A DNA stretch of 64,000 nt from Brettanomyces bruxellensis (Eukaryota; Ascomycota; Pichiomycetes; Pichiales; Pichiaceae), in assembly GCF_011074885.1 (NCBI RefSeq), contig NC_054690.1, positions 1,245,001 through 1,309,000 on the forward strand. Reading direction: 5' to 3'. The notes beneath the pieces were generated by a model that saw only the letters and a program-made list of their open reading frames with translations, did not search any database and was not told the origin of the DNA. The position numbers were made by a program, and so were the translations under genes. Below are positions 1 through 10,077 of the stretch, piece by piece (positions within the stretch are counted from its first letter, which is position 1; the number at the start of each line of letters is the position of its first letter).

Positions 1-65
1 ATGACAACAGCCGGCACTGTGGCCGGAAGTAAATAAAATATAATAAATTAAAATAAAAACAAACA

Positions 66-164
66 GAAATAGGAAAAGTCAACGTAAATGACACTTGAGA
101 TCATAAACCGTGTCAGAGACAGAAATAAGTTATGAGGAGAAACCCCCGCTATAAATAACGCCAT
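66..164. other. 3' flank of ERG25 at the window edge
   Basis: AT-rich sequence without an ORF; it should contain the ERG25 polyadenylation region. Whether another gene lies just outside the window cannot be told. Confidence 0.4.
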
Positions 165-1073
165 TCACTGGATCTTCTTGTGAGATCTCTTTCTGGCCTC
201 TCTAGCATCCTTCTTCTGTGGACCAGCCTCAGTGTCCATGAAGAAGTCCCACCATCTGAAAGACGAGGCATAGTTACCAATGAAGTAGTGGTGGTGTCTG
301 TCATGGTGCTCAGCGCCGGCCCAGAATGGAACAAAGTGGTGAAGAGACCATGGGAAGTCGTAACCAGAATGCGAATCGACAGCTTGCAACAACCTGAAGA
401 TAATCCAGCAGGTAAGAGTGAACAAGTGCAAGTCTCCGGTGTAGTAGGCGTAGATGATTGGGAACATGATGGTACCAGCACCAAGCGACATGACCTCCAG
501 TGGGTGTGCATATTCGGCACTCAATCCGAAAGGTGCTGCATATCTGTGATGCTTCTTGTGGATGTACTTGTAGAAAATACCGTAGTGGAACAAACGGTGG
601 GCCCAGTAGTGCCAGCAGTCCTCCAAGACGAAGAACAATGCCCACTGTAGAAGCATTGTCTTCAATGCTGGGAAGGGAACAGTCACCCTGATTCCGATAC
701 TCTTGCAAAGAGGGTGGAATGTCCATATTGGGGCGGCCTCAAGCCACATGTGGTCCCTTAGAACCGCCTTAAGGCACTCCCACTGCTCCTTGTCCGAAGG
801 GATGTATGTAGGCTGGAGCTTCCACTTCCTGAAGTATGGTGTCTTGTCGATAATGTACCATGGGAGGCATCTTCCGAAGTACCAGAGCTCGTGTGTAAGG
901 AAGAACAAGAGTCCAGTTGCCAACGAATCATTTCTCATGTATGCGTACCATGAGGCCCACAATTTCTCAAACACGTTAAGCTGATTCTGGGTGGCAAACA
1001 CGTTTTTTGTCACCTGAATCAGACTGGGAGAAGCCAACTTCTCCAGAGTAGTTGAGTTGAAAATCTCAGTCAT
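165..1073 (-). CDS. ERG25: C-4 methylsterol oxidase (ERG25 orthologue)
   Basis: A 302-residue protein of the fatty-acid hydroxylase/sterol desaturase family. It oxidises the C-4 methyl groups of 4,4-dimethylzymosterol in ER ergosterol synthesis. The di-iron histidine boxes are visible: HRLFH (residues 159-163), HKKHH (172-176) and HHDRHH (256-261), with hydrophobic segments around 50-70, 137-155 and 198-230. The protein ends in K-K-I-Q, which fits the KKxx ER-retrieval signal known for Erg25. The start is the first ATG of the frame and the length matches the family (about 300-310 residues). A TATATA run lies about 180-195 bp upstream and a sterol-response core about 370 bp upstream. Identification rests on the histidine boxes and overall similarity. 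Confidence 0.96.
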   Translation of the reverse strand: MTEIFNSTTLEKLASPSLIQVTKNVFATQNQLNVFEKLWASWYAYMRNDSLATGLLFFLTHELWYFGRCLPWYIIDKTPYFRKWKLQPTYIPSDKEQWECLKAVLRDHMWLEAAPIWTFHPLCKSIGIRVTVPFPALKTMLLQWALFFVLEDCWHYWAHRLFHYGIFYKYIHKKHHRYAAPFGLSAEYAHPLEVMSLGAGTIMFPIIYAYYTGDLHLFTLTCWIIFRLLQAVDSHSGYDFPWSLHHFVPFWAGAEHHDRHHHYFIGNYASSFRWWDFFMDTEAGPQKKDAREARKRSHKKIQ

Positions 1074-1249
1074 ATCCGAAGAATGCAGCTATTAAATAAA
1101 GGTATTAATGCAACAAGTTCCAGCTGTGTGCTTTCCGAGTAGACCCGCGAGAAAAATGCACAAATAAACTGTTAGACTTAGGGCTAAAACTTCGTTAGTA
1201 TCACTTATGAGACTATTAAATCTACGCTGATGTGAAACTGCTGCGATAT

Positions 1250-1268
1250 GTATATATATATATATATC
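1250..1268 (-). promoter_or_regulatory. TATA-like alternating TA tract upstream of ERG25
   Basis: An alternating TA run lies 177-195 bp upstream of the ERG25 ATG. It reads TATATA on both strands, so it could serve as the TATA element of the minus-strand gene. It could equally be a simple TA microsatellite. Confidence 0.4.
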
Positions 1269-1439
1269 CTTAAAAAGAAGGAAAAAAAAAAAGCGACAAT
1301 AAAATGGGTGCGTGCACTTAAAAGGAAAAGAAAAAAAAAGTTTAAATTGAATGGGAACGAGCAGAAACCTCTTTGGTGGTCCATTCAGGCAATTTGTTCT
1401 TGTTCTGCAAAATCCCAGGTGCATTTGTCCTTAATGTGC

Positions 1440-1446
1440 TATACGA
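1440..1446 (-). promoter_or_regulatory. Candidate sterol response element (TCGTATA)
   Basis: The + strand reads TATACGA, so the minus strand carries TCGTATA, the core bound by Upc2/Ecm22 in yeast ergosterol genes. It lies about 370 bp upstream of ERG25 in the coding orientation. A 7-mer can occur by chance; the position in front of an ERG gene is the support. Confidence 0.4.
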
Positions 1447-2160
1447 GCAGCGATTCCGGAATGGGATGGATGTGGACAGAATCAGCCGACTCTGTTGCGC
1501 AAAAAAAAAAAAAAAATTTGGCCAGCGTATCTGAGGTTGCGCTGCGCTGCGCGTTGCGCACCTGGGCACTCTGCTTATTGGGCGCCAATTGCCGACTGTC
1601 CCCGTTCCGCTGCTACCTTGAAATTTTTTCTTCCGTATTTTTGCTGTACGCCGTTTAGCGTACCTACATTTGAAAGAGGCTCAGAAAGGGATTTTCCAGG
1701 TGGGAGAACAAGCAAAAAATGAATGAAAATAGAATGAACCAAGAGCGAAGCGAGCCCAATATATGTGTGGGGCACATTACTGTTGGATTGAATTTATGGA
1801 CCTGATTTCATAATTTCATAAATGCTGGATTTCAGATGGTTGTGTGAGGTGGTGAAAAATGTATTACGTGATTAAGGCAAGCGTGGATGGCTGTTACAGG
1901 TGAGAATTGTGATTAATTTACATACGTAAAGGGGCAAAGCACACGCATTCATCTGTTTGACTTACTTCTGACACGTACGATCATATTTTGAGAAACTTGG
2001 CAGTGGGAAAATATAATAAAAAGGCTGAGTTGACTTTACAGTATGTCATTAGTCATTAGAACAGTTATACGGCACATATTTTCCAATTCAAAGCCTTTAA
2101 ACTAGACCTAATGCAATAATGCGATGAACGAGGAAACAAGCAGGTATCGCCTGGTTTTAG

Positions 2161-2251
2161 TACATGGCTTTTGTACATGGCTTTTGTACATGGCTTTTGT
2201 ACATGGCTTTTGTACATGGCTTTTGTACATGGCTTTTGTACATGGCTTTTG
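2161..2251. repeat. 13-bp minisatellite, 7 perfect copies
   Basis: The unit TACATGGCTTTTG repeats seven times without a mismatch over 91 bp, between unique flanks. The 13-bp period is not a multiple of three and no ORF uses it, so it is non-coding. Perfect identity implies recent expansion, and copy number should vary between strains. Confidence 0.95.
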
Positions 2252-3686
2252 TGTCAAACATAAATTCTAACTAAATCTCCACCAAAGTTGTATGTGCTAA
2301 CGTGAATCGTGAAAAATTCAACAAACTCAACATTCAGAAGCTCAAATACTCATGTATGGAAAAAATACGATTAGAACGGCAGACGTTTAGTTTCTTTTCG
2401 CTACACGATCTCTGCGTTTGATTGTTTCTCCAAATTAAGCTTGATCTATGGAATTTCTTCCCTACAGCAGCCCACTAATCGGCATTCCTCGTAAAATCCC
2501 AGACAAAGCATTTATCTGATTGATCTAATGTGAAAATAGCTCGTATAATGAACAATCCTGATCCCTCTTTGAAATCATCTCCTCCCCACAGTTCAACCGT
2601 TCTTATCGTCTAAGAATTTGGTACTTATGGAAACTGTCGACTTGCTTTTTTTTATTATCAATTTTTCATTCGTTCTCTCCCTTATATAAGCTGAGCAAGA
2701 TTATTTAATTGTACACTTACCTACGAATTCCTGCCCAATTGTTTTTTGATAATTCGCTCGCTTACTTCTTATTTCTTCCAATCTTTCCTATAGACCACAG
2801 CCAGGCATTCTCAGTTTTCCAAATTTTACATTCAAATCCTGTTTTTGCTGACATATTCACGAAGCTCAATACTCATCAATCACGGTATTTGTCTTGATGC
2901 CTTCTCTGTATTCTGCCGTATATCCTGTGTTTCCGGAAAAACCAGTAAGTAGCTTTCAACCTTAAAAGAATGTTACCGCCGCATATTTGATAATTGCATT
3001 GTTATGTTGGTCTGAATTCATGCATATTTTCTCTGTGAAGTATGCACTCAGACGCATAATCAAAACGATCGCTACGATGTATACGAGAGCGAGTGTCCGT
3101 TCATGTGATTTGCCCGAATAGGTGACGCAAACCCGCATGCAGAAAATTAATTTTAGGCCTACCAGAATGATAACGGACGCAAAAATAGATTTCGAAAACT
3201 AAAAAAGAACAAATATTGCACAGCCTGATAAGAACGGATCAAGATTTCATCATCAAGGAAAAAATTAATAAATTACAAAGTTGAAGGGCAAATTATGTGA
3301 GTTTGTTACCTAACTGAGGCTTTGGCAACTATCCAAAGCTATGCTTCAAAGTTCGATTATGGTTTTCTAGTTTGCACATTTGTTAAATTCGAAAGCAGTA
3401 AGAAGCGAAGTAAAATTTTGTCCAGGAAAAAACTGGGAAATTCACGTTTATGGTTTTGTTCCAATTGTTCCACATGAGAAATTAATGTGTCCCTTTCTTT
3501 CGTATTTGGCACGTTATCGCTCAAATTCGCCATTTTACTTTGAAAGCGAAAAAATTGAAGATCAGAAAAGCCAAATCCCCCCTTTAGATAATTTTCGTCC
3601 TTTTTTTCTTTCAAATTCTGTAGCGACTGAAATTCAAGTCGATAGGCGTCAATTGTTTTTATTCCTATCTGCAGCCCTTTTTGTGT

Positions 3687-3694
3687 TCACGTGA
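3687..3694. promoter_or_regulatory. TCACGTGA palindrome (Cbf1/CDEI-type site) upstream of RPL20
   Basis: An 8-bp palindrome containing CACGTG (3688-3693) lies about 305 bp upstream of the first coding base of RPL20. Cbf1 binds RTCACRTG, and in yeasts such as Candida albicans Cbf1 acts with Tbf1 at ribosomal-protein promoters. No clear Tbf1 site is visible nearby. Confidence 0.45.
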
Positions 3695-3998
3695 CATTTT
3701 TATTTGGTACACCTCGCACCTCGATCTCGACGATTTCCTCCGATAAAGTAAAAAATCGAATATATATATTTTTGAGGTAGGTATGGGTGAGCACGAAAAA
3801 TACGGACTATCGAGAAATCAGCAAGACTTGAATTCGCGGGTGAATTTTCCATGGGGCAGAGCGAAGGCTGAAAATTTTTTTATTGGATCCTGTGCATTAT
3901 ACTTTGCAACTTAAAGCTTTACTGCAAGAATCTTTAACATTTTAGCTTATTACAGACTGTTTCTTAAGCAGACCAAGCATTCAACAGAATAACCAAAG

Positions 3999-4997
3999 AG
4001 TAAGTAATACAGGAGGATATAAGTGGTGTGTTCGCAGGCTGATGGTCGAAATGATTCTTTTTTTGATGTCGAAATTGAAATGTGGAGGATAATATGTCAA
4101 ACAGTGTTTTATCATTCGGGATAGACAAGGACTAAAGGCAGAGATGGAGGATATTATAACTATAAACATAGTGTCAAAGCAGCCGTGTTTCAGATGGGAT
4201 TATTTGGTAGGATGATGGCGTGTTGGATATCTAAAAGCTTAGATAATAAGTTGTCGGTATTCATCAACAGTTAAGTTAGTATAGACCAATCAAGTACAAC
4301 AGATAGGAAGCAGGTTTGCTTTTGAAAGTTGTTGTGTTCAAGTGAATGCAGGAATGCAATTTGTTTTCAGTCGTATCGTAGTCTGTTCATGTGTCGAAAT
4401 ATATCGAAATCAGCAGTATATCACATTATCAGTTATGATCATTTTCACAGAGTTGTTTACTAACATCACGTTTGTTCAGTGTCCCGTTTGCACGAATACC
4501 AAGTCATTGGAAGAAGACTCCCAACCGAGTCCGTCCCAGAGCCAAAGTTGTTCAGAATGAGAATCTTTGCTCCAAACGATGTTGTCGCCAAGTCTAGATA
4601 CTGGTACTTCTTGAAGAAGTTGCACAAGGTCAAGAAGGCTTCTGGTGAAATCGTTGCTTTGAACATCATCAGCGAGGCTAAGCCAACCAAGGTTAAGAAC
4701 TTTGGTGTCTGGATTAGATACGACTCCAGATCCGGTACTCACAACATGTACAAGGAGTACAGAGATGTTACCAGAGTTGGTGCCGTTGAGACCATGTACT
4801 CTGACTTGGCTGCCAGACACAGAGCTAGATTCAGATCCATTCACATCTTAAAGGTTGTTGAATTGGAGAAGACCAGCGATGTCAAGAGACAGTACGTTAA
4901 GCAGTTCCTCGAAAAGGATCTCCAGTTCCCATTGCCACACAGAATCTTCAAGTCGAAGAACACATACTACGCCAAGCGTCCAAGCACCTACTACTAA
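3999..4997 (+). CDS. RPL20: 60S ribosomal protein L20 (eL20/L18a), intron splits the ATG
   Basis: The spliced product is 172 residues and nearly identical in character to yeast Rpl20 (eL20) over its whole length, with the blocks [36 protein letters not shown] and [14 protein letters not shown]. It is a structural protein of the large cytosolic subunit. The frame has no usable ATG: it opens immediately after a 3' splice site. I place the intron at 4000-4479 (480 nt): GTAAGT at 4000-4005, TACTAAC at 4457-4463, and TTCAG ending at 4479. Exon 1 then contributes only the A at 3999 and exon 2 (4480-4997) supplies TG, giving ATG TCC. From memory, the S. cerevisiae RPL20 genes have the same one-base coding exon. 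The donor is an inference from its motif and the conserved intron length. Confidence 0.93.
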
Positions 4998-6457
4998 GCG
5001 TGTTGATGCTACTAGTGTAATAAGCTGTTATTTGTCAAGGGTGGAAGTTGCGTGTCTAAATAGTATATACTTTACTTTTCTTGGTTTAGGTAGTGTTTAG
5101 ATGGCGTGTGATACATTTTAATTGATCTACAAGAAATTGTTGTGTTTGTAGCCGTTGTAGTGAGTCTTAGATGTGTGTCATGCCTATATTCTAGTGGTAA
5201 TATTGATATGAGTTGTGTATCTAGGAGTATATCAATATTGAGTTGAAATTTGTACTCTTACCTTCTTTCCTTGTTCATATCTATTACTGTGTTAAGCAAA
5301 GCTGGAAAACTCTAATGGGTGATTAAACTTACAAGAATTACTCACTATTATATTAGATATAATTTACTTAGGCAATCCCGTTTCTTGTAAGAAGCTTATG
5401 TATACAGCCAGGATGTTTAGATTTTAGTTGCCAGTGAAATAAATTAAGCATACAGCTTAAAGGTATTTTGCATTTGTATTGGGCTGGAGGGTAGTTGCGT
5501 TATCAGATATAATTTGAGATAGTGATCCATTTATTTCGGCTGGTCAAAATTATTGTACTTCACATATTTCTGAAATAACCGTTACAGCTACTGTTCTTCA
5601 TGTCTCAGTTTCCTAATGTATTTCTACATCATTCTTTGCCTAAATTGTGTGTTTCTTTCATATTTCTACTCTAGCAATCATTATTTTTAAGGTTTATTAG
5701 ATTTTAATATACTGCAACCATTTGAATTGCTAGTATAAAGTTACTGCATGTGAGCTTGTAAAAATATCCTTACTTAAATTCGTCCGGTGATGACAAAAAA
5801 GAATTTTGTTCCAACATTACAAAAAACAGTGGTATAAATAAGTAAGGAAAGCATCACAGAAATCAACATTTACAAAGACTTTCAAAAATACGTACTAATG
5901 TATTATGTCTGCCTAGTTTGATCTTCACAAATACAACAGTCTAGCTTATGTCGTGAAGATAGTAATATCTTGAAAGAATTTTGGTACCAAATCATTTCGA
6001 GAGTCACTTGTTGCCCGTGCAAACCGTTAATTACGTCTTTAAGCATGTATATATGCAGAATAGTAGATTATCATGCAGACAATTACATTTAGTAAACTTG
6101 AAAATGCAACATCGGCAACGAAAAATAATGTAGAAGGACTAGCAAAATAAATACGCTGAAATTTCCCAAAGCAGCGAAAAAGCCAAAGAATCTTGAGACT
6201 GAGTCGCACGCGCTTTTTTTCAGTGCTCCTTCTAATCTTGTACCCCACATTTAAGGCGACGCCAATATTTTGATCAGTTTAAATCTCTGCTGATTCCAGT
6301 AACTTAACATTGTGATATCGTCAGAAATATTTTGCTTGTAGTAAAAATACATGCTCATATGTATTTCGGCCAAGTAACACATTCCAGAAATCAGGTATCA
6401 TCGCAAACAATCTAAGTCAACATCATCCATTATTTATTCACTTACTTCCAATTTACA
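4998..6457. other. Gene-free stretch downstream of RPL20
   Basis: About 1.46 kb of AT-rich sequence between RPL20 and SDH6 (both +). No protein or tRNA is recognisable. It contains an 11-bp perfect inverted repeat (5199-5209 / 5229-5239) about 200 bp past the RPL20 stop. The 6039-6248 minus ORF has no supporting feature. Confidence 0.6.
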
Positions 6458-6700
6458 ATGCCAGCAGCAAGATTTTCAGGGCTTCAGAAAGATGTGCTGA
6501 CGTTATATAGGGAATGTATGAGGGCTGCATACGCAAAGCCAAAAGAAAATAGAGAGCACTGGGTGACGTTTGTTCATTCACAGTTCAATAAGTATCGAAA
6601 CCTACCCAGGCGAGATTTCAGCACTATAGAGTATTTGCTACGGGTTGGAAAGAAAAGATATCAGATGTACAAGGCATCAGATGCAAAGGATGTGATATGA
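6458..6700 (+). CDS. SDH6: Succinate dehydrogenase assembly factor, LYR protein (SDH6/SDHAF1)
   Basis: An 80-residue LYR-motif protein. L16-Y17-R18 lies near the N-terminus, followed by an Arg/Lys-rich helical region with YRNLPRRDF (about 46-54) and IEYLLRVGKKR. This layout and length match yeast Sdh6 (79 residues) and human SDHAF1. These mitochondrial-matrix factors help insert Fe-S clusters into the Sdh2 subunit of complex II via the LYR motif. The ATG is the only one consistent with the family N-terminus, and no classical presequence is visible, as for other small LYR proteins. Confidence is high because both the motif and the downstream signature match. Confidence 0.92.
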   Translation: MPAARFSGLQKDVLTLYRECMRAAYAKPKENREHWVTFVHSQFNKYRNLPRRDFSTIEYLLRVGKKRYQMYKASDAKDVI

Positions 6701-7282
6701 TGACACATATTCATTATGCATCCTAAGTATACTTGTGTGTGTATTATATAGTACTTTGATACGGCTGACGATGATTTATTGATTAAGCATTGTGAGAAAT
6801 TCATGGCGGTGATGTAAAGAAGTATGTAAGAATATAAGGAATAAATGTGCGTGGATGGTGAGGAGATAGATCATACAAATCATGAAGTAAGTCATACAAA
6901 GTGTAGATGCGTAGATGCAATGAGTGAATGTGGAACGCAAATGGATGCAAAGTAAGTAGATGCGAAGCAAATAAATGCAAAGCAAGTAGATGCAAAGCAA
7001 AAGTAGAAAAACGCCAAATAGATATCGCGGTAGCATGTGGCAATGAGTACATCGTAGATTGCATAGATTGTGCAGGTTGCATCGATTGCGTGAATTGCGT
7101 AGATGGGATTGGTTGCATAGATTGCACTGGTTGCATATATTGCATAGATTGCATAGATTGAACAGATCATGCGATACTAAAACACTTGCAAATACCAACA
7201 TTACAAAGCACACAACCACAAAAAAAACGAATATCCATCATCTCAGAAACCGTGTAGCATCTTCACATCTCATTAAATAACA
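6701..7282. other. Low-complexity intergenic region between SDH6 and RGA-type gene
   Basis: Convergent genes SDH6 (+) and the RhoGAP (-) flank 580 bp. Most of it (about 6890-7165) is degenerate short repeats. The ORFs here (for example 6776-7219 minus) translate to Cys/Asn/Leu-rich runs that are by-products of the repeat. Confidence 0.7.
6890..7165. repeat. Degenerate short tandem repeats (GATGCAAAG- and GATTGCATA-like)
   Basis: Two adjoining blocks are visible. About 6900-7010 is made of variants of GTAGATGCAAAGCAA, and about 7050-7160 of variants of ATTGCATAG, TTGCATAGATTGC. Copies differ by substitutions and by unit length (9-15 bp), so this is a decayed microsatellite or minisatellite rather than coding sequence. 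Confidence 0.8.
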
Positions 7283-10048
7283 TCAATCCCCAAATAGCAC
7301 CGCCGAGTGCACCAAAAGAAGTTCAGTGGACCTGGTCTTGGCCCCATTGTCAAGAATTTCACGCTGGGGGTTCCCGCTGCTGTCTCTTGCCAAAGTAGGA
7401 GCAAAAACAGTGGCCAAAGCACTGGTGGACATTTTGGTGAGCTGGTGGTTAGCAACTACAGCATTCAGGTGATCAACAAGCATCCTCAAAACGCGGTAAT
7501 TGGCCGCAGGAAGGGCCACTAGCACGTGATGCATGCCCTTCAGTTTGTCATCGTCTGAATGTTGCTTACTGCATGCCAAAAAGGACTCATACTCGTTGAA
7601 CGGAATCACGGGCTCCGGGATCTTCTTTAAGTACCGTTTTAGCATGCCGGCAACAGCATGGACATCCGTATCAAGTGCAGAAGCAGTCATTTTCCTTAGT
7701 TGCTCGGTCGAGGAGCCGCTGGCACCGCCTAGACCTTCCATCTTGGTGCTCGAGAAGAATTTCTCGATTTTATCAATGGCCAAAGCCGATCCGCTCACCC
7801 TGTAAATCCCCTCACACATCAAGCCGCGCCTCGAAACCTCATTCATGCATGCACTGACAATGTAAGGCACGTCTCTCAGCTCGTATCCGGCCCTGCTCTC
7901 CAAAGTGAGCGAGTACAACCCTACACCAGCAGTAGGCGAGCCCTGAATCGGCGAAAGCCGCTGCCTCCGGGCAAGAATTGACGAGGGCGAGCCGCCGGAA
8001 ATGGCCGGAGGTGTTCCCGCGGATGCACCGGCGGCTCCCTGCTTGCCGTTCTTCGACAGCAAGAAATTCTGCGAACGGGACCGGATCATCGAGCTCAAAG
8101 ACGGCTGTGCAGGCCCATTGGCGTTGCCGTTTGCACCTGCGTGGCCGCGCATGCTCTCGAGGGCCTCGTCGCCCTGCCTGAGGTCGATCGGCGCGCTAAT
8201 AGACTGGCTGGAGATAGAGCTGGATATCCCGGAGATCCCAGCGGAATTGCCCGCGGCAAGTACACCCGAGCCTTCGGTAACTCCGGCACCCGCCCCACCC
8301 CCCGGCTCGCCACCGTTGGCCTGCGAACCACCGAAAAATCGCCTCATGAAGCCCTGTTTGCGGTGTGGCGTGGATCCGGAGTCCACCCCGGAAGAATTCG
8401 AGGACGACGATGACGTGTTAATGATTTTCCGGGCGGGAATGTCGTCTGTGTTGATTTCAGGCACCTGTTGCAGGATCTCGGCGCGTCGATCGTCGATTTC
8501 CGCCTGCAGCGACCTCTTCTGCGACTTCAAACCTTGGATATCTCGAATTATCGTCGCCTTTGACGCGGTCAACGAGTTGATTTCCGCCTTCAAGAGACGC
8601 AACTCGCGTTCTGCCTGGGCCACCTGCTCCCGCCGCTGCCTCAAAACGGCAAGGTCAGCCTGAGGAGCGGACATCCCTGCACCAAAAGGTACCGTCTCGC
8701 CCATCGACTCGGAAAACGACCGGTTGTGGAATCCGTCCGACGTCGAAGGGAGCGGAGGAGTCGCATATGCCGAAGTTGAGTGTTCTGACTGCGTCCGCAT
8801 GTGCTGAGGAGACGAAGCTGCCGAATGCTGGCCGACCGGCGACCCAAGCCGGCCAAACTGGCCTTCAAAAGCCGCCGATTCGCTTTTTGTCGTTCCTGGT
8901 GCTCTTTTCAGACCCATGTTTGCCCCACTATCACCTCTCTTGTGCCGGTGGAACACATGAGTCAACGACCGGCCGAGTGTCGCACTGTTTTTCCGCGAAT
9001 GCGACGGCGAGGATGTCACCAATGGGCTGCTTTTCTGCGAACTGCCCACACCAAACCGAAATGGGCTTTTTCGAGCATTGTACTCTTTCCACGGTTCGAG
9101 GCCTGCCTCGGGCACTGGTGGTGTGCGTGGCGGAGATGCCAAAATCGTCGTGTACGGCCTCCGCGACGCGTCGCCAAAGCTGATCCCGTGGATGTTAAGC
9201 CCGGCGGCCGGCTTGCCTGTTATCGACGCGTCAATCGGCGCGTCGCCATCCCGTCGGCTCTTTGGTGGCGGCCTTGGCGGCGTCAAGGACGGTGTTTTGT
9301 GCTCTTCCCCCACCTGAAGCACCCCCTCTTCCTCTCTCTGCCCCTTCTGCCGCTTCTCCACATCCCCCTCCTCCTTAAAATCAATAAAACTCTCACCGTA
9401 CTCTCCAGAGCGGTCTTTGTCTACAACCAGCAGCCCGTTTCTATTCTCGCTCCGCAGAGACTCGTTCGAGCCCCGCTCTGGGTGCTTTCCGGAGCTCTGC
9501 CCAACCAGCTCCTGAAGATGGTCCACCTTCTTGATTTCTGCCGCTTTATCTTCGCCTGACCTGTGTCCCGGCTTCTTCTTCTCGGAACTCTCGCTGTTAT
9601 CCGAGCTGTGACCTCCACTATGCGATGTCTTCCGAGAGCTCTTCGCCTTGGCCTTGGCCTGCTTCATCCTCTCGTACTTTTTCTTCTTCTTCATCAACAT
9701 CCGGTGACAGGACATGCAGAAAAGACCCTTTGACGTCCGTGCATACCGTAAATCCTCGATTGGTTTCTTGCACGCCCGGCACTTGAAGCAGTCTGCACAG
9801 TATGCACAGTCGCCCGCCAGTATTGCCATGTCGTAAATCTTCTTTCCACAGTTTTTGCACGTATACGAGCAGTCTGCACACACCAATGCCCCTGTTCCAA
9901 GCACTAAAAAGTTCGAGTTCACCCCAAGCTGCTTGTGGCACTTCGAGCACCTAAAGCAGTTCATGTGCCATCGGTCTGCCCCGAGTTCGTACGCCTGTCC
10001 GTCTGTGATTGGCTTAGAGCATGCTTTGCAGAAATGTGGTTCTTCCAT
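7283..10048 (-). CDS. RGA1: LIM-LIM-RhoGAP protein of the Rga1/Rga2 type
   Basis: A 921-residue protein from the first ATG (the frame opens five codons earlier without an ATG). Two LIM zinc domains lie at about 7-60 and 64-120 (CKAC, CSKC, CADC; CKNC, CRAC, CMSC). A long basic/Ser-rich linker follows, then a coiled coil around 470-540, and a RhoGAP domain from about 715 to the C-terminus with the arginine finger in EGIYRVSG (R750). Two LIM domains plus a C-terminal GAP is the architecture of S. cerevisiae Rga1/Rga2 (about 1,000 residues), which stimulate GTP hydrolysis by Cdc42 in polarity control; Lrg1 has three LIM domains. The gene is visibly GC-richer than its surroundings. Whether it is closer to Rga1 or Rga2 cannot be told here. 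Confidence 0.9.
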   Translation of the reverse strand: MEEPHFCKACSKPITDGQAYELGADRWHMNCFRCSKCHKQLGVNSNFLVLGTGALVCADCSYTCKNCGKKIYDMAILAGDCAYCADCFKCRACKKPIEDLRYARTSKGLFCMSCHRMLMKKKKKYERMKQAKAKAKSSRKTSHSGGHSSDNSESSEKKKPGHRSGEDKAAEIKKVDHLQELVGQSSGKHPERGSNESLRSENRNGLLVVDKDRSGEYGESFIDFKEEGDVEKRQKGQREEEGVLQVGEEHKTPSLTPPRPPPKSRRDGDAPIDASITGKPAAGLNIHGISFGDASRRPYTTILASPPRTPPVPEAGLEPWKEYNARKSPFRFGVGSSQKSSPLVTSSPSHSRKNSATLGRSLTHVFHRHKRGDSGANMGLKRAPGTTKSESAAFEGQFGRLGSPVGQHSAASSPQHMRTQSEHSTSAYATPPLPSTSDGFHNRSFSESMGETVPFGAGMSAPQADLAVLRQRREQVAQAERELRLLKAEINSLTASKATIIRDIQGLKSQKRSLQAEIDDRRAEILQQVPEINTDDIPARKIINTSSSSSNSSGVDSGSTPHRKQGFMRRFFGGSQANGGEPGGGAGAGVTEGSGVLAAGNSAGISGISSSISSQSISAPIDLRQGDEALESMRGHAGANGNANGPAQPSLSSMIRSRSQNFLLSKNGKQGAAGASAGTPPAISGGSPSSILARRQRLSPIQGSPTAGVGLYSLTLESRAGYELRDVPYIVSACMNEVSRRGLMCEGIYRVSGSALAIDKIEKFFSSTKMEGLGGASGSSTEQLRKMTASALDTDVHAVAGMLKRYLKKIPEPVIPFNEYESFLACSKQHSDDDKLKGMHHVLVALPAANYRVLRMLVDHLNAVVANHQLTKMSTSALATVFAPTLARDSSGNPQREILDNGAKTRSTELLLVHSAVLFGD

Positions 10049-10077
10049 GCTGTTTAGCTTCAACCACTATTTTACGC

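Larger units (their letters stand above)
1074..3998. other. Long gene-poor region between ERG25 and RPL20
   Basis: Divergent ERG25 (-) and RPL20 (+) are separated by about 2.9 kb. I see no recognisable coding sequence: the ORFs at 2709-2897, 3380-3694 (+) and 3357-3614 (-) are short, lack known motifs and overlap each other on opposite strands. The region holds A-runs near 1281 and 1501, a 13-bp minisatellite (2161-2251), candidate ERG25 and RPL20 promoter sites, and AT-rich sequence. Confidence 0.6.

Noticed and set aside
3357..3694. Overlapping ORFs of 85 (-) and 104 (+) codons upstream of RPL20
   Set aside because: Opposite strands, no motifs, AT-rich; they lie in the RPL20/ERG25 intergenic region.
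6890..7165. CRISPR-like alternation of repeats
   Set aside because: Units are 9-15 bp, degenerate and have no unique spacers; the setting is a eukaryotic genome.
6776..7219. 147-codon minus ORF rich in Cys-Asn-Leu
   Set aside because: It translates the degenerate ATTGCATAG repeats; every frame on both strands stays open there, as expected of low-complexity repeats.
8001..9559. Plus-strand ORFs of 220 and 252 codons opposite the RhoGAP gene
   Set aside because: Antisense shadows in a GC-rich coding region with recognised LIM and RhoGAP domains on the minus strand.
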